NCBI GenBank assembly: GCA_021801345.1
Contig: JAJYYA010000042.1
Span: forward strand, 1-64,000
Length of the DNA stretch: 64,000 bases
Direction: 5' to 3'
Source: Nitrospirota bacterium
GTDB taxonomy: Bacteria > Nitrospirota > Leptospirillia > Leptospirillales > Leptospirillaceae
This document shows positions 42,733-51,502 of the stretch, in pieces; position 1 is the first letter of the stretch; each line of letters opens with the position of its first letter. The translations under genes were made by a program, and so were the position numbers. Under the pieces are notes generated by a model. It saw only the letters and a program-made list of their open reading frames with translations. It was not told where the DNA came from and searched no databases.

Positions 42733-42739
42733 TCGAAGG

Positions 42740-43678
42740 CTACTTTTTTTCCTTGAGGGGAGATTCGGACCATCCCGACGCCAGGATCTGGAGGGCGACC
42801 TGCTTCGTCGTCAGGTGGTGGATATCCGGCTCGTGCCGGGCGAAGGCCGACAGGGTGCAGTCGAAGGAGACCTCGTCGATGGAAAGTCCGATGAGCTCCC
42901 CGCTTTCGATCTCCTTCCTGAAGATACTGTTGGGAAAGATGCCGACGCCAAATCCGGAGAGCAGCGCCTTTCTCAGGACATCGACCTCTCCCGTGTCGAT
43001 CCCGAGCTTCGTTTTGAGGCCGAGCTTATGAAGCTTCTCCTCTATCGGCCGCCGGATCAGGCTGTCCGGGGGCGGAAGCAGGACGGGAAAGTTTTCGAGG
43101 ATCCGGACATTTCTCTGCCAGCGGTCTTTTGAAAGACCCGGCGACCCCAGTACGAGGGTTTTTGCCCTGTCGACGGGCAGATTGCGGATTTCGGAGGGGT
43201 TGGCGAAGGGGGAGGGGGTGTCATTCATGTGGTAGAACATGACGATGTCGGCCTGACCGCTTTCGAGTTCTCCAACGAGCTCCCGCTCCGCTCCATGAAA
43301 GGATTTCACAGGGATTCTTTTCTGGAATGTCCCGTGAAGATAGTGCTGAAGGAACCTTTCCCTGTTCTGGGGGGCTCCGAACCCTGTTCCGATGCGGAGG
43401 GAGTCGGTCTTCGCGATCGGGGTAAAGGAGTGGAGAAGTGACTCCGAACGGTTGACCCGTGCTATGATTTCAAGAGCGAGTTCGCGAAAGAGAAATCCTG
43501 CCTGACTCAGATAGACCCGTCGTCCGATCCGGTTGAAAAGGCTGACCTCGAGCTCCCTTTCAAGAAGCTGGATCTGCGTGCTGACAGCCGGCTGGGTGAC
43601 GGAAAGGGTCCGGGCCGCCCTTGTAAAGTTCAGGGATTCACCGACGACGAGAAATGTTTGAATCTGCGACAGGGTCAT
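42740..43678 (-). CDS. LysR-family transcriptional regulator
   Basis: The 312-residue protein has the LysR winged helix at 1-60 (FLVVGESLNFTRAARTLSVTQPAVSTQIQLLE) and a substrate-binding domain from about 90. It is divergent from the TolC/ABC exporter operon that begins at 43851, the classic position for a LysR regulator of the neighbouring genes. The effector cannot be inferred. Confidence 0.92.
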   Translation of the reverse strand: MTLSQIQTFLVVGESLNFTRAARTLSVTQPAVSTQIQLLERELEVSLFNRIGRRVYLSQAGFLFRELALEIIARVNRSESLLHSFTPIAKTDSLRIGTGFGAPQNRERFLQHYLHGTFQKRIPVKSFHGAERELVGELESGQADIVMFYHMNDTPSPFANPSEIRNLPVDRAKTLVLGSPGLSKDRWQRNVRILENFPVLLPPPDSLIRRPIEEKLHKLGLKTKLGIDTGEVDVLRKALLSGFGVGIFPNSIFRKEIESGELIGLSIDEVSFDCTLSAFARHEPDIHHLTTKQVALQILASGWSESPLKEKK

Positions 43679-43850
43679 TCTTTAGTCCTTCCGAGTGTTA
43701 GGCTCCCGAAGATTCGGCAGCGGGGATCTTTTTCGGGCTGAAAACCGAAATTTTGAACTTCTTCATTATACATTTCTTCCGGTTCATTCTTCAATAATTT
43801 TTTTTTGTCATAGTGGAGTCGAGCAAAAAACGGATGCCCGAGAGGTTCTG

Positions 43851-45260
43851 TTGAATTTTTATTTTCGTTCTTTTCCGATTCTTTTTATCGTGACCTTATC
43901 GCTTTCGTCTTATGCTTTACCCATGGATTTTCCCGGGGCATTGGCCCATGCGGAGGATCTTCCGGGGAGCCCAGACGGCTCCTCCGCTTCTTTCGGCAGG
44001 CCGTTTCGGCTGACTCTTCGGGCCGCTCTCGGGATCGCCCTCAGGTCCTATCCGGGAATCGGGGCCGCCCAGCAGGGAGTTCTTGCTTCGAAAGCCGGAA
44101 TAGGCGTGGCCAAGAGTCAGTATTATCCGACCCTCTCCGGGGCGACGACCTATACGCGGGAGACGGGAAATTTCGGTCCCCAGCCGGGCTTCCCCTTTAC
44201 CATTCCCGAGTCCCCCGTCTCCTTCGACTTCTACCAGGCCCAGCTGACCCTTTCCGAGACCCTCTTTTCCTTTGGTCGCCGGCGCTCCCAGGTCAGCCAG
44301 AATCGCCATCTCTACAATGCCTCCAGAAGTCAGCACAGGCGGACGCTCCAGGACACCGCCCTCAATGTCGAAAAGGCCTTCTTCCTCGTCCTGAAGGACC
44401 AGAATCTCGTTTCGGTTGACGATTTGACGATTGCCGACTACCGGATTCAGGAGGAGGTGGCTCGGGTTCGCTACAAGGATGGAGTGGCGACCTCCTACGA
44501 TGTGCTCAATGCCCGGGTCAATCTCTCGAACGCCCGCCTCTCCCGGGTGACGGACAAGAATCAGGAGCGCATTGACCGCCTCGCCCTTGATCGGGCGATG
44601 GGCGTGGTGGCCCACGCCTCCTATCGGGTGGTCGCTCCCTCACATCTCTCCTCTCCGGATCTAAACCCCGACAGAGCCGTTGCGCTGGCTCTTTCCCGCC
44701 GGCCAGACCTCAAGACCCTGACCGAGCAGGCGCGTGCCCAGAAGCAGGTAGTCAAGTTCGATCAGGCGCAGTTCTTCCCGACGGTTCAGACGGTGGGGGC
44801 TTACAGCCTCGACAGCGAATTCTTTCCCCTCGTCTACAACTGGTCGGTGGGGACGACTCTGACCATTCCCATCTTCAACGGGTTCCAGTTCGTCCACCAG
44901 ACACAGATGGCCAGGGCTCAGATGCGCCAGATGATATTTCAAAGAGAAGACCTCCGGCAGCAGGCGATCGTCGAGGTTCGCTCCGATATCCTCAATATCA
45001 AGACATATCGTGAAAAGGTCGCGGCCGACACGGAGATCGTCGCCCAGGCCCGACAGAACCTCTTTCTGGCGGAAAACCAGTTCCGTGTCGGGACCGGGAC
45101 CTCGGTCGCAGTCACCCAGTCGGAGCGGGATCTGGCCAGTGCGCGCTCGAATCTGGTCAGGGACAAGGCGGATCTTGCGATCGCCATCGCAACGCTTCGG
45201 CACGATCAGGGAGTGAACCTCGACCCTGGAACCCACCGCATTCCCCGGGATCTGCCATGA
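43851..45260 (+). CDS. TolC-family outer-membrane protein of the ABC exporter locus
   Basis: The start is TTG 43851, 5 nt after AGAGG and in frame with a clear signal peptide (MNFYFRSFPILFIVTLSLSS); the frame is open back to 43695. The 469-residue product has two OEP repeats with YDVLNARVNLSNARL and VTQSERDLASARSN. It is a paralogue of the TolC protein at 36902, sharing motif wording in both repeats. It starts a five-gene set that lacks an RND pump but has an ABC-2 transporter. Confidence 0.9.
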   Translation: MNFYFRSFPILFIVTLSLSSYALPMDFPGALAHAEDLPGSPDGSSASFGRPFRLTLRAALGIALRSYPGIGAAQQGVLASKAGIGVAKSQYYPTLSGATTYTRETGNFGPQPGFPFTIPESPVSFDFYQAQLTLSETLFSFGRRRSQVSQNRHLYNASRSQHRRTLQDTALNVEKAFFLVLKDQNLVSVDDLTIADYRIQEEVARVRYKDGVATSYDVLNARVNLSNARLSRVTDKNQERIDRLALDRAMGVVAHASYRVVAPSHLSSPDLNPDRAVALALSRRPDLKTLTEQARAQKQVVKFDQAQFFPTVQTVGAYSLDSEFFPLVYNWSVGTTLTIPIFNGFQFVHQTQMARAQMRQMIFQREDLRQQAIVEVRSDILNIKTYREKVAADTEIVAQARQNLFLAENQFRVGTGTSVAVTQSERDLASARSNLVRDKADLAIAIATLRHDQGVNLDPGTHRIPRDLP

Positions 45261-46027
45261 AGCTCTCCGGCAAAGCGTCGCGATGGGCGCGTGTCGTCTT
45301 CGCGGGTTTGATTCTGGTTCACCTTGTTTTCCCTCTTCGCTCCCGAGCGGATTCGAATCCTCCGATGCCTCTTCCCGAATCCCCCGGACTTCCCCGTATC
45401 GCAGGAACGCACTCCGGGCCGGCCACCGACCGATGGTCTCTTTCCCCGACCTATTCCTACTACCTTCTCCCCGGGGGAGGGCTTTCGCGGACCATCGACC
45501 AGGCGATGGGGGTCGGAGGCGAACTCTCCTACCGCCTGGGGGACCTTCCTTCCGGGGGAACGCCCGAGAGCCTTTCTTCGCACTTTCGTATACTGGGCGA
45601 CTTTTCCTACTTTCAAATGACGCCGGGAGCCAACCTGGCCCCTCCGGCCTCCGGAGGATTTTTTTCCTCCTCCTCGCCCTCATCTGTCCCTCCCGTTCCC
45701 GGATCGCCCTCCGTCACGGGCTTTATCGTTCGTGCGGGGCTGGCCTACGACCTCTTCGGGATGGTTCCCGACTCCCTGGGGATCCACCGGATCCTTGTTC
45801 CCTATGTGCGCATTGATGCGGGGGGTGTCGACTGGGCGGTCTCGAATGTTCCGGGGATCTCCGGGCACCCTTACGGGGGGGTGGTCGATGCCGGAGCCGG
45901 ACTCGCACTCTCCATCCCGGGCTATCCGCTGGGGGTGTTTGGAGAGGCTGACCCGACCCTCTTCGATCTTTCGAACAACGTCATGACCATTTTGCCGCTC
46001 GTTGCTGGTATTATGGTGAGGTTCTGA
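45257..46027 (+). CDS. Small outer-membrane beta-barrel-like protein, ABC-locus type
   Basis: The 256-residue protein starts in the TolC stop (ATGA). It has a signal peptide (VVFAGLILVHLVFPLRSRA), repeated Gly/Tyr-rich strands, a Ser/Pro-rich loop near 135-150 and the ending LPLVAGIMVRF. The last 40 residues match the ending of the protein at 36111 in pattern (TVIPVMAGTTFYF). The shared ending and shared TolC neighbourhood suggest a related role, perhaps a TolC partner or assembly factor. No named family. Confidence 0.6.
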   Translation: MKLSGKASRWARVVFAGLILVHLVFPLRSRADSNPPMPLPESPGLPRIAGTHSGPATDRWSLSPTYSYYLLPGGGLSRTIDQAMGVGGELSYRLGDLPSGGTPESLSSHFRILGDFSYFQMTPGANLAPPASGGFFSSSSPSSVPPVPGSPSVTGFIVRAGLAYDLFGMVPDSLGIHRILVPYVRIDAGGVDWAVSNVPGISGHPYGGVVDAGAGLALSIPGYPLGVFGEADPTLFDLSNNVMTILPLVAGIMVRF

Positions 46028-46067
46028 CGGAGCCCCAAGGGGCATGACTCTTTTGGAGACTATGCAT

Positions 46068-46679
46068 ATGGACCAGAATGAGACAGAGAAAAAAAGTGGA
46101 CCGGAGAAGAGTTTTCGCCTTCCCAAGAGCTTCATCGTTCTCGGGGGGGGATCGATCCTTGTCATGGCGGCCGGGGTTGTGTACACGATTTTCTTTTACC
46201 TCTCCCTCCCCAATCACCACGATCTCGACTCGGCGGGTCAGGCGATCCGGCATGTTCCCCTTCCGGTTCCCCCCACGAGCTTCTTTCCCTCGGGGAAGGG
46301 GCCGGCGGTCGACAGCTTTGGGTCGAAGGACTTCGATCTGCACATCGGAGGGGTAAGCCGGACTCCGGACGGCTTCGACGTGTCGATGGTCTTTACGGCC
46401 AAAACGGACGGGGCCGACGGCGACGGTCTCTCTCTGGCTGTTGCGGGGACGCCCCGGTGGGTCGACTCCCGAAGGAACTCCGGAAAGGGGGCTGCCTCTC
46501 TCTCGACTGCGACACTCTTTAAAAAAGGGCTTCCGGGGAGTTTCACCGTCCACTTTTCAAGGATGCCGACGGCTCCGGTTTTTGATCTTTATCTGGGCCT
46601 CGTTGGAACTCGCGGCATCAAGGGAGACCGCTTCCTGATCCATTTCAAAAACATATCGACTCCCCGGACGCGCTCCTGA
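46068..46679 (+). CDS. Single-pass membrane protein of the ABC exporter locus
   Basis: The ATG at 46068 is best placed after GGAG (46055-46058); two earlier ATGs exist at 46044 and 46062. The 203-residue protein has a charged N-terminus, one transmembrane helix (about 30-50) and a periplasmic beta-rich domain with Pro-rich linker. It does not show the coiled-coil or lipoyl parts of a standard membrane fusion protein. Position between the TolC/barrel genes and the ATPase suggests that it links the inner-membrane transporter to the outer membrane. Family not recognised. Confidence 0.6.
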   Translation: MDQNETEKKSGPEKSFRLPKSFIVLGGGSILVMAAGVVYTIFFYLSLPNHHDLDSAGQAIRHVPLPVPPTSFFPSGKGPAVDSFGSKDFDLHIGGVSRTPDGFDVSMVFTAKTDGADGDGLSLAVAGTPRWVDSRRNSGKGAASLSTATLFKKGLPGSFTVHFSRMPTAPVFDLYLGLVGTRGIKGDRFLIHFKNISTPRTRS

Positions 46680-47437
46680 TGGGAGGATCCGGAGAGAAGG
46701 TGCTCGTTTCCGAAAAGGTGTCCAAGCGGTATCTTCCGGGGGGCCCCTTTGCGGTCAAGGAGGTCGACCTAAGCCTCCATGCCGGGGAGGTCGTAAGCAT
46801 GGTGGGCCCCAACGGCGCGGGAAAGTCGACCCTTGTTCAAATGATGCTGGGGCTACTCATTCCCGATGGGGGAAGCATCCGGATCTTTGGACAGGACGTC
46901 GTCGCCGACAGGCGTCGGATCGCCCACCGGATCAACTATGCCTCGACCGACCTGAGCCTTCCCTACGCGCTGACCGTCAGGGAAAACCTTTTGACCTACG
47001 CCCTCATCTACAACATGAAAAAACCTCGGGAGAGAGTCTCTCGACTCCTCTCCCTTCTCGGCCTCGAGTCGTTTGCCGACCGGAAGGTCGGGGCTCTTTC
47101 GACCGGACAGGTGGCGCGCATGGGGATCGCCAAGGCTCTTGTCAACGATCCGGAGATTCTCTTTCTCGACGAGCCCACGGCGACCCTCGATCCCGAGGTT
47201 TCCGCGCAACTTCGCCAGCTTCTTGCCGAGATGGTTCGGGAGCGGGGGATGGCCCTTCTCTATACTTCCCACAATATGCGGGAGGTAGAGCGCTTTTCCG
47301 ACCGCATCCTCCTCATGCGCGAAGGCGAGATCGCCGCACAGGGAACGGCCTCATCTCTCATGGATCGCTACAAGACGCAGGATCTCGAGGCTCTTTTTCT
47401 TCTCGTGGCCGGAAAGAAGGAGGGGGCCGTTGTCTGA
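46679..47437 (+). CDS. ABC transporter ATP-binding protein (ABC-2 type exporter)
   Basis: The 252-residue ATPase has Walker A GPNGAGKST (43-51), a slightly altered signature LSTGQ, Walker B ILFLDEPTATLD and the H-loop SHNMREVE. It belongs to the CcmA/NatA type that energises ABC-2 permeases. The start overlaps the previous stop by one base (TGATG), and its end overlaps the permease start by 8 nt. Confidence 0.93.
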   Translation: MGGSGEKVLVSEKVSKRYLPGGPFAVKEVDLSLHAGEVVSMVGPNGAGKSTLVQMMLGLLIPDGGSIRIFGQDVVADRRRIAHRINYASTDLSLPYALTVRENLLTYALIYNMKKPRERVSRLLSLLGLESFADRKVGALSTGQVARMGIAKALVNDPEILFLDEPTATLDPEVSAQLRQLLAEMVRERGMALLYTSHNMREVERFSDRILLMREGEIAAQGTASSLMDRYKTQDLEALFLLVAGKKEGAVV

Positions 47438-48251
47438 AGGACCGGAGCCGGTCTCCCTCTTCTCCTGGCGTCCGCTGGCCGGAATCCTCTACCGGCAGGC
47501 GGTCCTCTATCGCCGTTCGCTTCCGAGGTGGATGGAGATCTTCTACTGGCCCCTCCTCGATCTTCTCGTCTGGGGGTTTCTGACGCTCTATCTCAAGCGC
47601 ATCCCCTCCTTTCTTCCCTCGGCCGTCGTCTCCCTTCTCGGGGCACTTCTTCTCTGGGACATGCTCTACAGGGCGCAGCAGGGAATCTCCGTCATGTTTC
47701 TCGAAGAGATCTGGTCGAGGAATCTGATTCATCTTCTCGTCGCGCCCATTACTCCCTATCATGTCGTTTTCGCAGCCATTGTCTCGAGCTTCGGCAAGGT
47801 TCTCCTCTCCTCGACGGTGGCCGCGACCCTGGCCTACTTTCTTTTTTCATTCAAGATTTTTTCGCTCGGGATCGACCTTCTTTTTTTTGTCGGAGCCCTG
47901 CTGACCATGGGGTGGGCCCTGGGCATCATGACGACGGCGATCATCCTTCGATTCGGGCAGGAGGCGGAGGTGTTGGCCTGGGGGATCATCTTTCTCTTCC
48001 AGCCCTTTTCCGCCGTCTTCAATCCCGTCGCCGTCCTTCCTCCGGTCGCGGCAACACTGTCCCGGTTCGTTCCCGCCTCCTATGTCTTCGAGGGGATGCG
48101 TTCTCTTCTGACGGTGGGGACCATGCCCTTTCGGGACCTTTTTATGGCCTATCTCCTTGACGCCGTCTATATGGCCGGAGCAGTCTTTCTCTATGCCGGT
48201 GTGATTCGCCGCGCTCGCAGAAGGGGGTTTCACTTAAAGCTTGGATCTTGA
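47430..48251 (+). CDS. ABC-2 type transporter permease
   Basis: The 273-residue integral membrane protein has about six transmembrane segments and the ABC-2 motif region FEGMRSLLTVG near the C-terminus. The start is TTG 47430 inside the ATPase gene. As a single permease subunit it would act as a homodimer with the ATPase. The order TolC, barrel, membrane protein, ATPase, permease is a complete export chain except for a canonical adaptor. Confidence 0.9.
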   Translation: MSEGPEPVSLFSWRPLAGILYRQAVLYRRSLPRWMEIFYWPLLDLLVWGFLTLYLKRIPSFLPSAVVSLLGALLLWDMLYRAQQGISVMFLEEIWSRNLIHLLVAPITPYHVVFAAIVSSFGKVLLSSTVAATLAYFLFSFKIFSLGIDLLFFVGALLTMGWALGIMTTAIILRFGQEAEVLAWGIIFLFQPFSAVFNPVAVLPPVAATLSRFVPASYVFEGMRSLLTVGTMPFRDLFMAYLLDAVYMAGAVFLYAGVIRRARRRGFHLKLGS

Positions 48252-48300
48252 ACTCCGGAGATTTTTTCGACCAATACTTTAAGAGAAAGGATCGCATTTC

Positions 48301-49035
48301 ATGGCTAAGCGCCCTGTCGTCTCGGCCGCTGTTGCGGAGATCATCCGGGAAACGCCCCGGGTTTCGACCTTTGTTCTGGAGTTTCCGAAAGGAACGGATT
48401 TTGATTTCAGGTCGGGGCAGTTCGCCATGCTCTCGCTTCCGGATTTTTTAAACGACAAGGGCCGTCCTGTCCGCCGGGCCTACTCCATCGCGTCCTCACC
48501 GCCCGAGTTGCGTGACCGAAGGATTGCCTTCACCATCACCCGGAAAGGGGAGGGGGGGTATTTCTCCAACCGTATCCACGAATCCCGCGTCGGGGACTCC
48601 GCGCTGGTGGAGGGCCCTTACGGAACATCCTTCGTTCTTGACCCCCTTGACCCGAGACCCCACCTCTTTCTTGCGGCAGGGAGCGGAATTGCCCCCTTGC
48701 GCTCGATGATCCGGACACTGCTTTCCGGGGAGACTCCTCCTCCGATCGAACTCCTCTACGGATTTCGCGACCGGGAGGACTTCATCTACGCCGAGGAGAT
48801 GAAAGAGTACGAGAAGGCCGTTCCCGGGTTCACCCTTCGGGTCGCCCACTCCCGCCCCTCCCCGGGATGGACCGGTCATTCGGGGCGGGTTCCCGAGATT
48901 CTCCCCCGCCTGTATCCGTCGTACCAGGGGCAGGTGGTCTATATTTGCGGACATCCGGAGATGGTAATATCGACGGTTTCATGGCTCAAATCCGCCGGGT
49001 TTCCGGAAGAGTCCATCCGCAAGGAGCAATGGTAG
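48301..49035 (+). CDS. Ferredoxin/flavodoxin-NADP reductase-like FAD oxidoreductase
   Basis: The 244-residue protein has an FAD domain with RRAYSIAS (Arg-x-Tyr-Ser) and the GPYGTSF loop, then an NAD(P) domain with AAGSGIAPLRSM and YICGHPEMV, ending in a Glu-Gln-Trp. The C-terminal aromatic is typical of plant-type FNRs, whose last residue stacks on FAD. The start is ATG 48301 with AAAGGAT upstream. It would move electrons between NAD(P)H and a ferredoxin or flavodoxin. Confidence 0.9.
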   Translation: MAKRPVVSAAVAEIIRETPRVSTFVLEFPKGTDFDFRSGQFAMLSLPDFLNDKGRPVRRAYSIASSPPELRDRRIAFTITRKGEGGYFSNRIHESRVGDSALVEGPYGTSFVLDPLDPRPHLFLAAGSGIAPLRSMIRTLLSGETPPPIELLYGFRDREDFIYAEEMKEYEKAVPGFTLRVAHSRPSPGWTGHSGRVPEILPRLYPSYQGQVVYICGHPEMVISTVSWLKSAGFPEESIRKEQW

Positions 49036-49058
49036 ATCCCCCGATGAGGAGTTCTGAC

Positions 49059-50069
49059 ATGGAAAACAATCCCTTTCCCTTCCAGGAGGATCCTTCGGGA
49101 AGGGGGCCCTCCACCCGGCGTTCTGCTTGGCGGAGAACGGTCGGGGCGGTCTTTCTTCTTGTGGTCCTCCTCCCCGCCCTCTTTCTCTTCGTCTTCTACT
49201 ATCGGGAGGTCTCGGTCACCTACTATATGACCAGAAACCCCCTAGAACCGGCCGCTCTCCATCTCGCCTCCCGCATGGAGGCGATCCTCCTGGGAAACAT
49301 GCGGGCGCTTTCGGCCGTATCAGACCAGATTCGATGGTCAAACTCTCCCCCCTCCGAAGAGTCCTTGAGGAACGTGCTGGGGCGGTACATCCGGGAGGGA
49401 GACCTTGCGGCCTATGGAGGATTTGCCGTGCTTGACGCCCAGGGAGGGGTCCTGGCCCTTTTGGACCGGCGCGATATCGATCCCTACGTTCAAAGAGCGC
49501 GAAAGCTTGCTTCAGACCTTGTCGCAAGGGGAGGGCGCTTTCTCGTCGAGACGATCGTGAGCCCTGGCGCTCACCCCGAGATCATTTTGATGACGGCTGT
49601 CCGGACCGGACAGACCGCTTCGGGCGGAGGGGGAGTCCTCGTGGCGCTCCGGAACCTGTCGGGGGAGATGAGCAAAAATCTTCCGGTTCCGAGATTTCGC
49701 GGGACTTCTGGCCGCTCCTATCTGCTCTCTTCAGATGGCCTTGTCCTGGCCTCTTCCGACCCGGCAATGGTCGGGCTCGATCTTCACAACGCCGGACGGG
49801 CGGCCCTTCTTGATGTTTTTGCAAAGGGGCGGGCAGGGACGGTGACGGCAACGGTCGACGGCGTCAAGACCACCTTCGGTTCGGCGCTTCTTCTCTCCTT
49901 GACGGGGATTTCTTCTAAGCCCTGGTTTGCGGTTCTCGAGGCCCCCCAAGCCTCTCTCGACGATCAGGCCGCCCGGACGCGCCTGAATATGGATCTGATT
50001 GTCTTTCTTCTCGTTCCGGCTTTCTTAATTATAATCCTTTTCATTCTCTACAAGAGCTTTCGGCCGTAG
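49059..50069 (+). CDS. Membrane-anchored Cache-domain sensor protein without output domain
   Basis: The ATG at 49059 follows GAGGAG by 7 nt; the frame is open far upstream inside the reductase gene. The 336-residue protein has an N-terminal membrane helix (about 28-48), a periplasmic dCache-like region (about 55-305; GGFAVLDAQGGVLAL and GRSYLLSSDGLVLASS are the typical PAS-like strands) and a C-terminal membrane helix (about 313-332). It ends five residues later, so there is no HAMP, kinase, cyclase or MCP domain. Confidence 0.8.
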   Translation: MENNPFPFQEDPSGRGPSTRRSAWRRTVGAVFLLVVLLPALFLFVFYYREVSVTYYMTRNPLEPAALHLASRMEAILLGNMRALSAVSDQIRWSNSPPSEESLRNVLGRYIREGDLAAYGGFAVLDAQGGVLALLDRRDIDPYVQRARKLASDLVARGGRFLVETIVSPGAHPEIILMTAVRTGQTASGGGGVLVALRNLSGEMSKNLPVPRFRGTSGRSYLLSSDGLVLASSDPAMVGLDLHNAGRAALLDVFAKGRAGTVTATVDGVKTTFGSALLLSLTGISSKPWFAVLEAPQASLDDQAARTRLNMDLIVFLLVPAFLIIILFILYKSFRP

Positions 50070-50442
50070 GGTCTTGGGGTTATCCCCGCTTCTCTTCCCG
50101 GCAGATGGATGCTCCCCGCGCCAATGATTGACGGGAGATCCGAGGATGGGTCGAAAACGTGCGCCATTGGCGTTGTATTTTTGAGTGTAAGGCTTCGTCT
50201 CGTCCTTGACACCGGTTTCAAAGGTTGGTAGCATTCCAACTGTTGTGTGCACTGGCATCATTCTTATTAAGCTTTTTTCTGCCCTCTCCTGAAAACTCTC
50301 TTCCTGAGAAGAGGATTTTCGGGAGGGGACGGAAATGTGTTCACTTCGCGGGAACGCCCGATTGTGTGACGCGATAGACGCATCATGATGGGAGTTCCCT
50401 CTTTCGGCAATGTGTTGTGCAAACCAGGAGGTGATTTAAAAA
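50070..50442. other. Non-coding gap and possible promoter before the PG-binding gene
   Basis: TTGTGT (50243-50248) and TATTAA (50265-50270) are 16 bp apart, a fair sigma-70 match, with a GTTGG/CCAAC inverted repeat (50224-50240) just upstream. A minus-strand frame at 50025-50261 has no recognisable family. Confidence 0.35.
50426..50435 (+). promoter_or_regulatory. Full-length Shine-Dalgarno
   Basis: AGGAGGTGAT, a 10-base match to the 16S anti-Shine-Dalgarno, sits 7 nt before the ATG at 50443. It suggests strong translation of the small secreted protein. Confidence 0.8.
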
Positions 50443-50802
50443 ATGAAAAATGCAAAGATGACTGTTCTTTCAACTGTTTCCGCTGTGCTCTCTGGTCTCG
50501 TCCTTTCCGCTTCGATGATTCTTCTTCCCGTTCAGGGTGCTGTGGCTGCTGATGCCGCCAAGGCAACTGCCAAGGCTCCTGCCAAGAAGGCTGCCGCCAA
50601 GAAGGCCATGAAGAAGCACGCTCCTTCCGCTTTCTGGAAGAAGGTCCAGACTGCCCTGATTGCCAAGGGAGCCAAGATCAAGGCTGACGGCTTTGCCGGA
50701 CCTGCCACCCACAAGGCGATCCTTGCGTTCCAGAAGGCCAACAAGCTCAAGACGACCGGCAAGGTCGATGCCGCCACCAAAAAGGCGCTTGGTCTCAAGT
50801 AG
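50443..50802 (+). CDS. Small secreted protein with a peptidoglycan-binding domain
   Basis: The 119-residue product has a signal peptide (to about 35, AVA-AD), a Lys/Ala-rich linker (KAPAKKAAAKKAMKK) and one PG_binding_1 domain (about 60-119: KVQTALIAKGAKIKADGFAG, then TGKVDAATKKALGLK). There is no catalytic domain, so it probably coats or tethers to the cell wall. A full-length Shine-Dalgarno, a strong terminator and plain codon use point to high expression as a single-gene unit. Confidence 0.88.
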   Translation: MKNAKMTVLSTVSAVLSGLVLSASMILLPVQGAVAADAAKATAKAPAKKAAAKKAMKKHAPSAFWKKVQTALIAKGAKIKADGFAGPATHKAILAFQKANKLKTTGKVDAATKKALGLK

Positions 50803-50823
50803 AACGAATTTCTTCAGGTTTTG

Positions 50824-50855
50824 AAAAGAGGGACATTGAGTCCCTCTTTTTTTTT
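50824..50855 (+). terminator. Rho-independent terminator after the PG-binding gene
   Basis: An 11-bp perfect stem (50824-50834 with 50840-50850, GAGGGAC core) has a 5-nt loop and runs into a T tract. Confidence 0.93.
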
Positions 50856-50929
50856 GCCGTCTTCTATGGGAGTCTTGGCACGGACGCCTTAGAACGCATG
50901 GTCGCATCTCTGAAAATGTGAGGATTTCT

Positions 50930-51502
50930 ATGATCCGCATCCAGTCCGGACGGCTCAAGGGGCGCTCCCTGCCGCTTCCCGACCCCGGAAAGGTCCGGCC
51001 GACGACGGGGAAGGTCCGGTCGGCAATCTTCAACATGCTTCAGACCGACTTGCCGGGGACGCTTTTCTGGGACCTCTTTTCCGGATCCGGGGCGGTCGGA
51101 CTCGAGGCCTATTCCCGAGGGGCCGAAAAGGTCCTTTTCCTGGAAAAGGATCCGGATCTTGTCCGGCGTCTTGCGGCCTGGATCGGGAAAGAAATCCCAG
51201 AAGGCTCTGACGCATTCGAGCTCGTCTCCGGGGAGGCCCTTTCTTTCCTGGCGACCCGCCCGCGCTCATCTCCGCCGGGAATCCTCTTCCTCGATCCTCC
51301 TTACGGCTACTCAGATTGGCCGGCTCTATTGAAATCATTGCACGATAATGGTATACTCGACCACAATTTCATTATGGTTCTGGAATATCATCGCAAGGAC
51401 TCCCTTCCGTGGGAGTGCCTCCCTGACTGGGGTTGCCGCATCTTGTCTCATCACATTTATGGAGAAAGTGGCGTGAGCCTGCTTCTTCCTTCGGTCCGAT
51501 GA
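50930..51502 (+). CDS. rsmD: 16S rRNA (guanine966-N2)-methyltransferase
   Basis: The 190-residue enzyme has the SAM site FSGSGAVGLEA and the catalytic DPPYGY motif (NPPY type). The ATG at 50930 follows GAGGAT; a GTG at 50918 is the alternative. It overlaps coaD (ATGA), the usual rsmD-coaD pair. Confidence 0.93.
   Translation: MIRIQSGRLKGRSLPLPDPGKVRPTTGKVRSAIFNMLQTDLPGTLFWDLFSGSGAVGLEAYSRGAEKVLFLEKDPDLVRRLAAWIGKEIPEGSDAFELVSGEALSFLATRPRSSPPGILFLDPPYGYSDWPALLKSLHDNGILDHNFIMVLEYHRKDSLPWECLPDWGCRILSHHIYGESGVSLLLPSVR

Noticed and set aside
50025-50261. 78-residue minus-strand frame upstream of the PG-binding gene
   Set aside because: No ribosome site or family, and it overlaps the end of the Cache gene.
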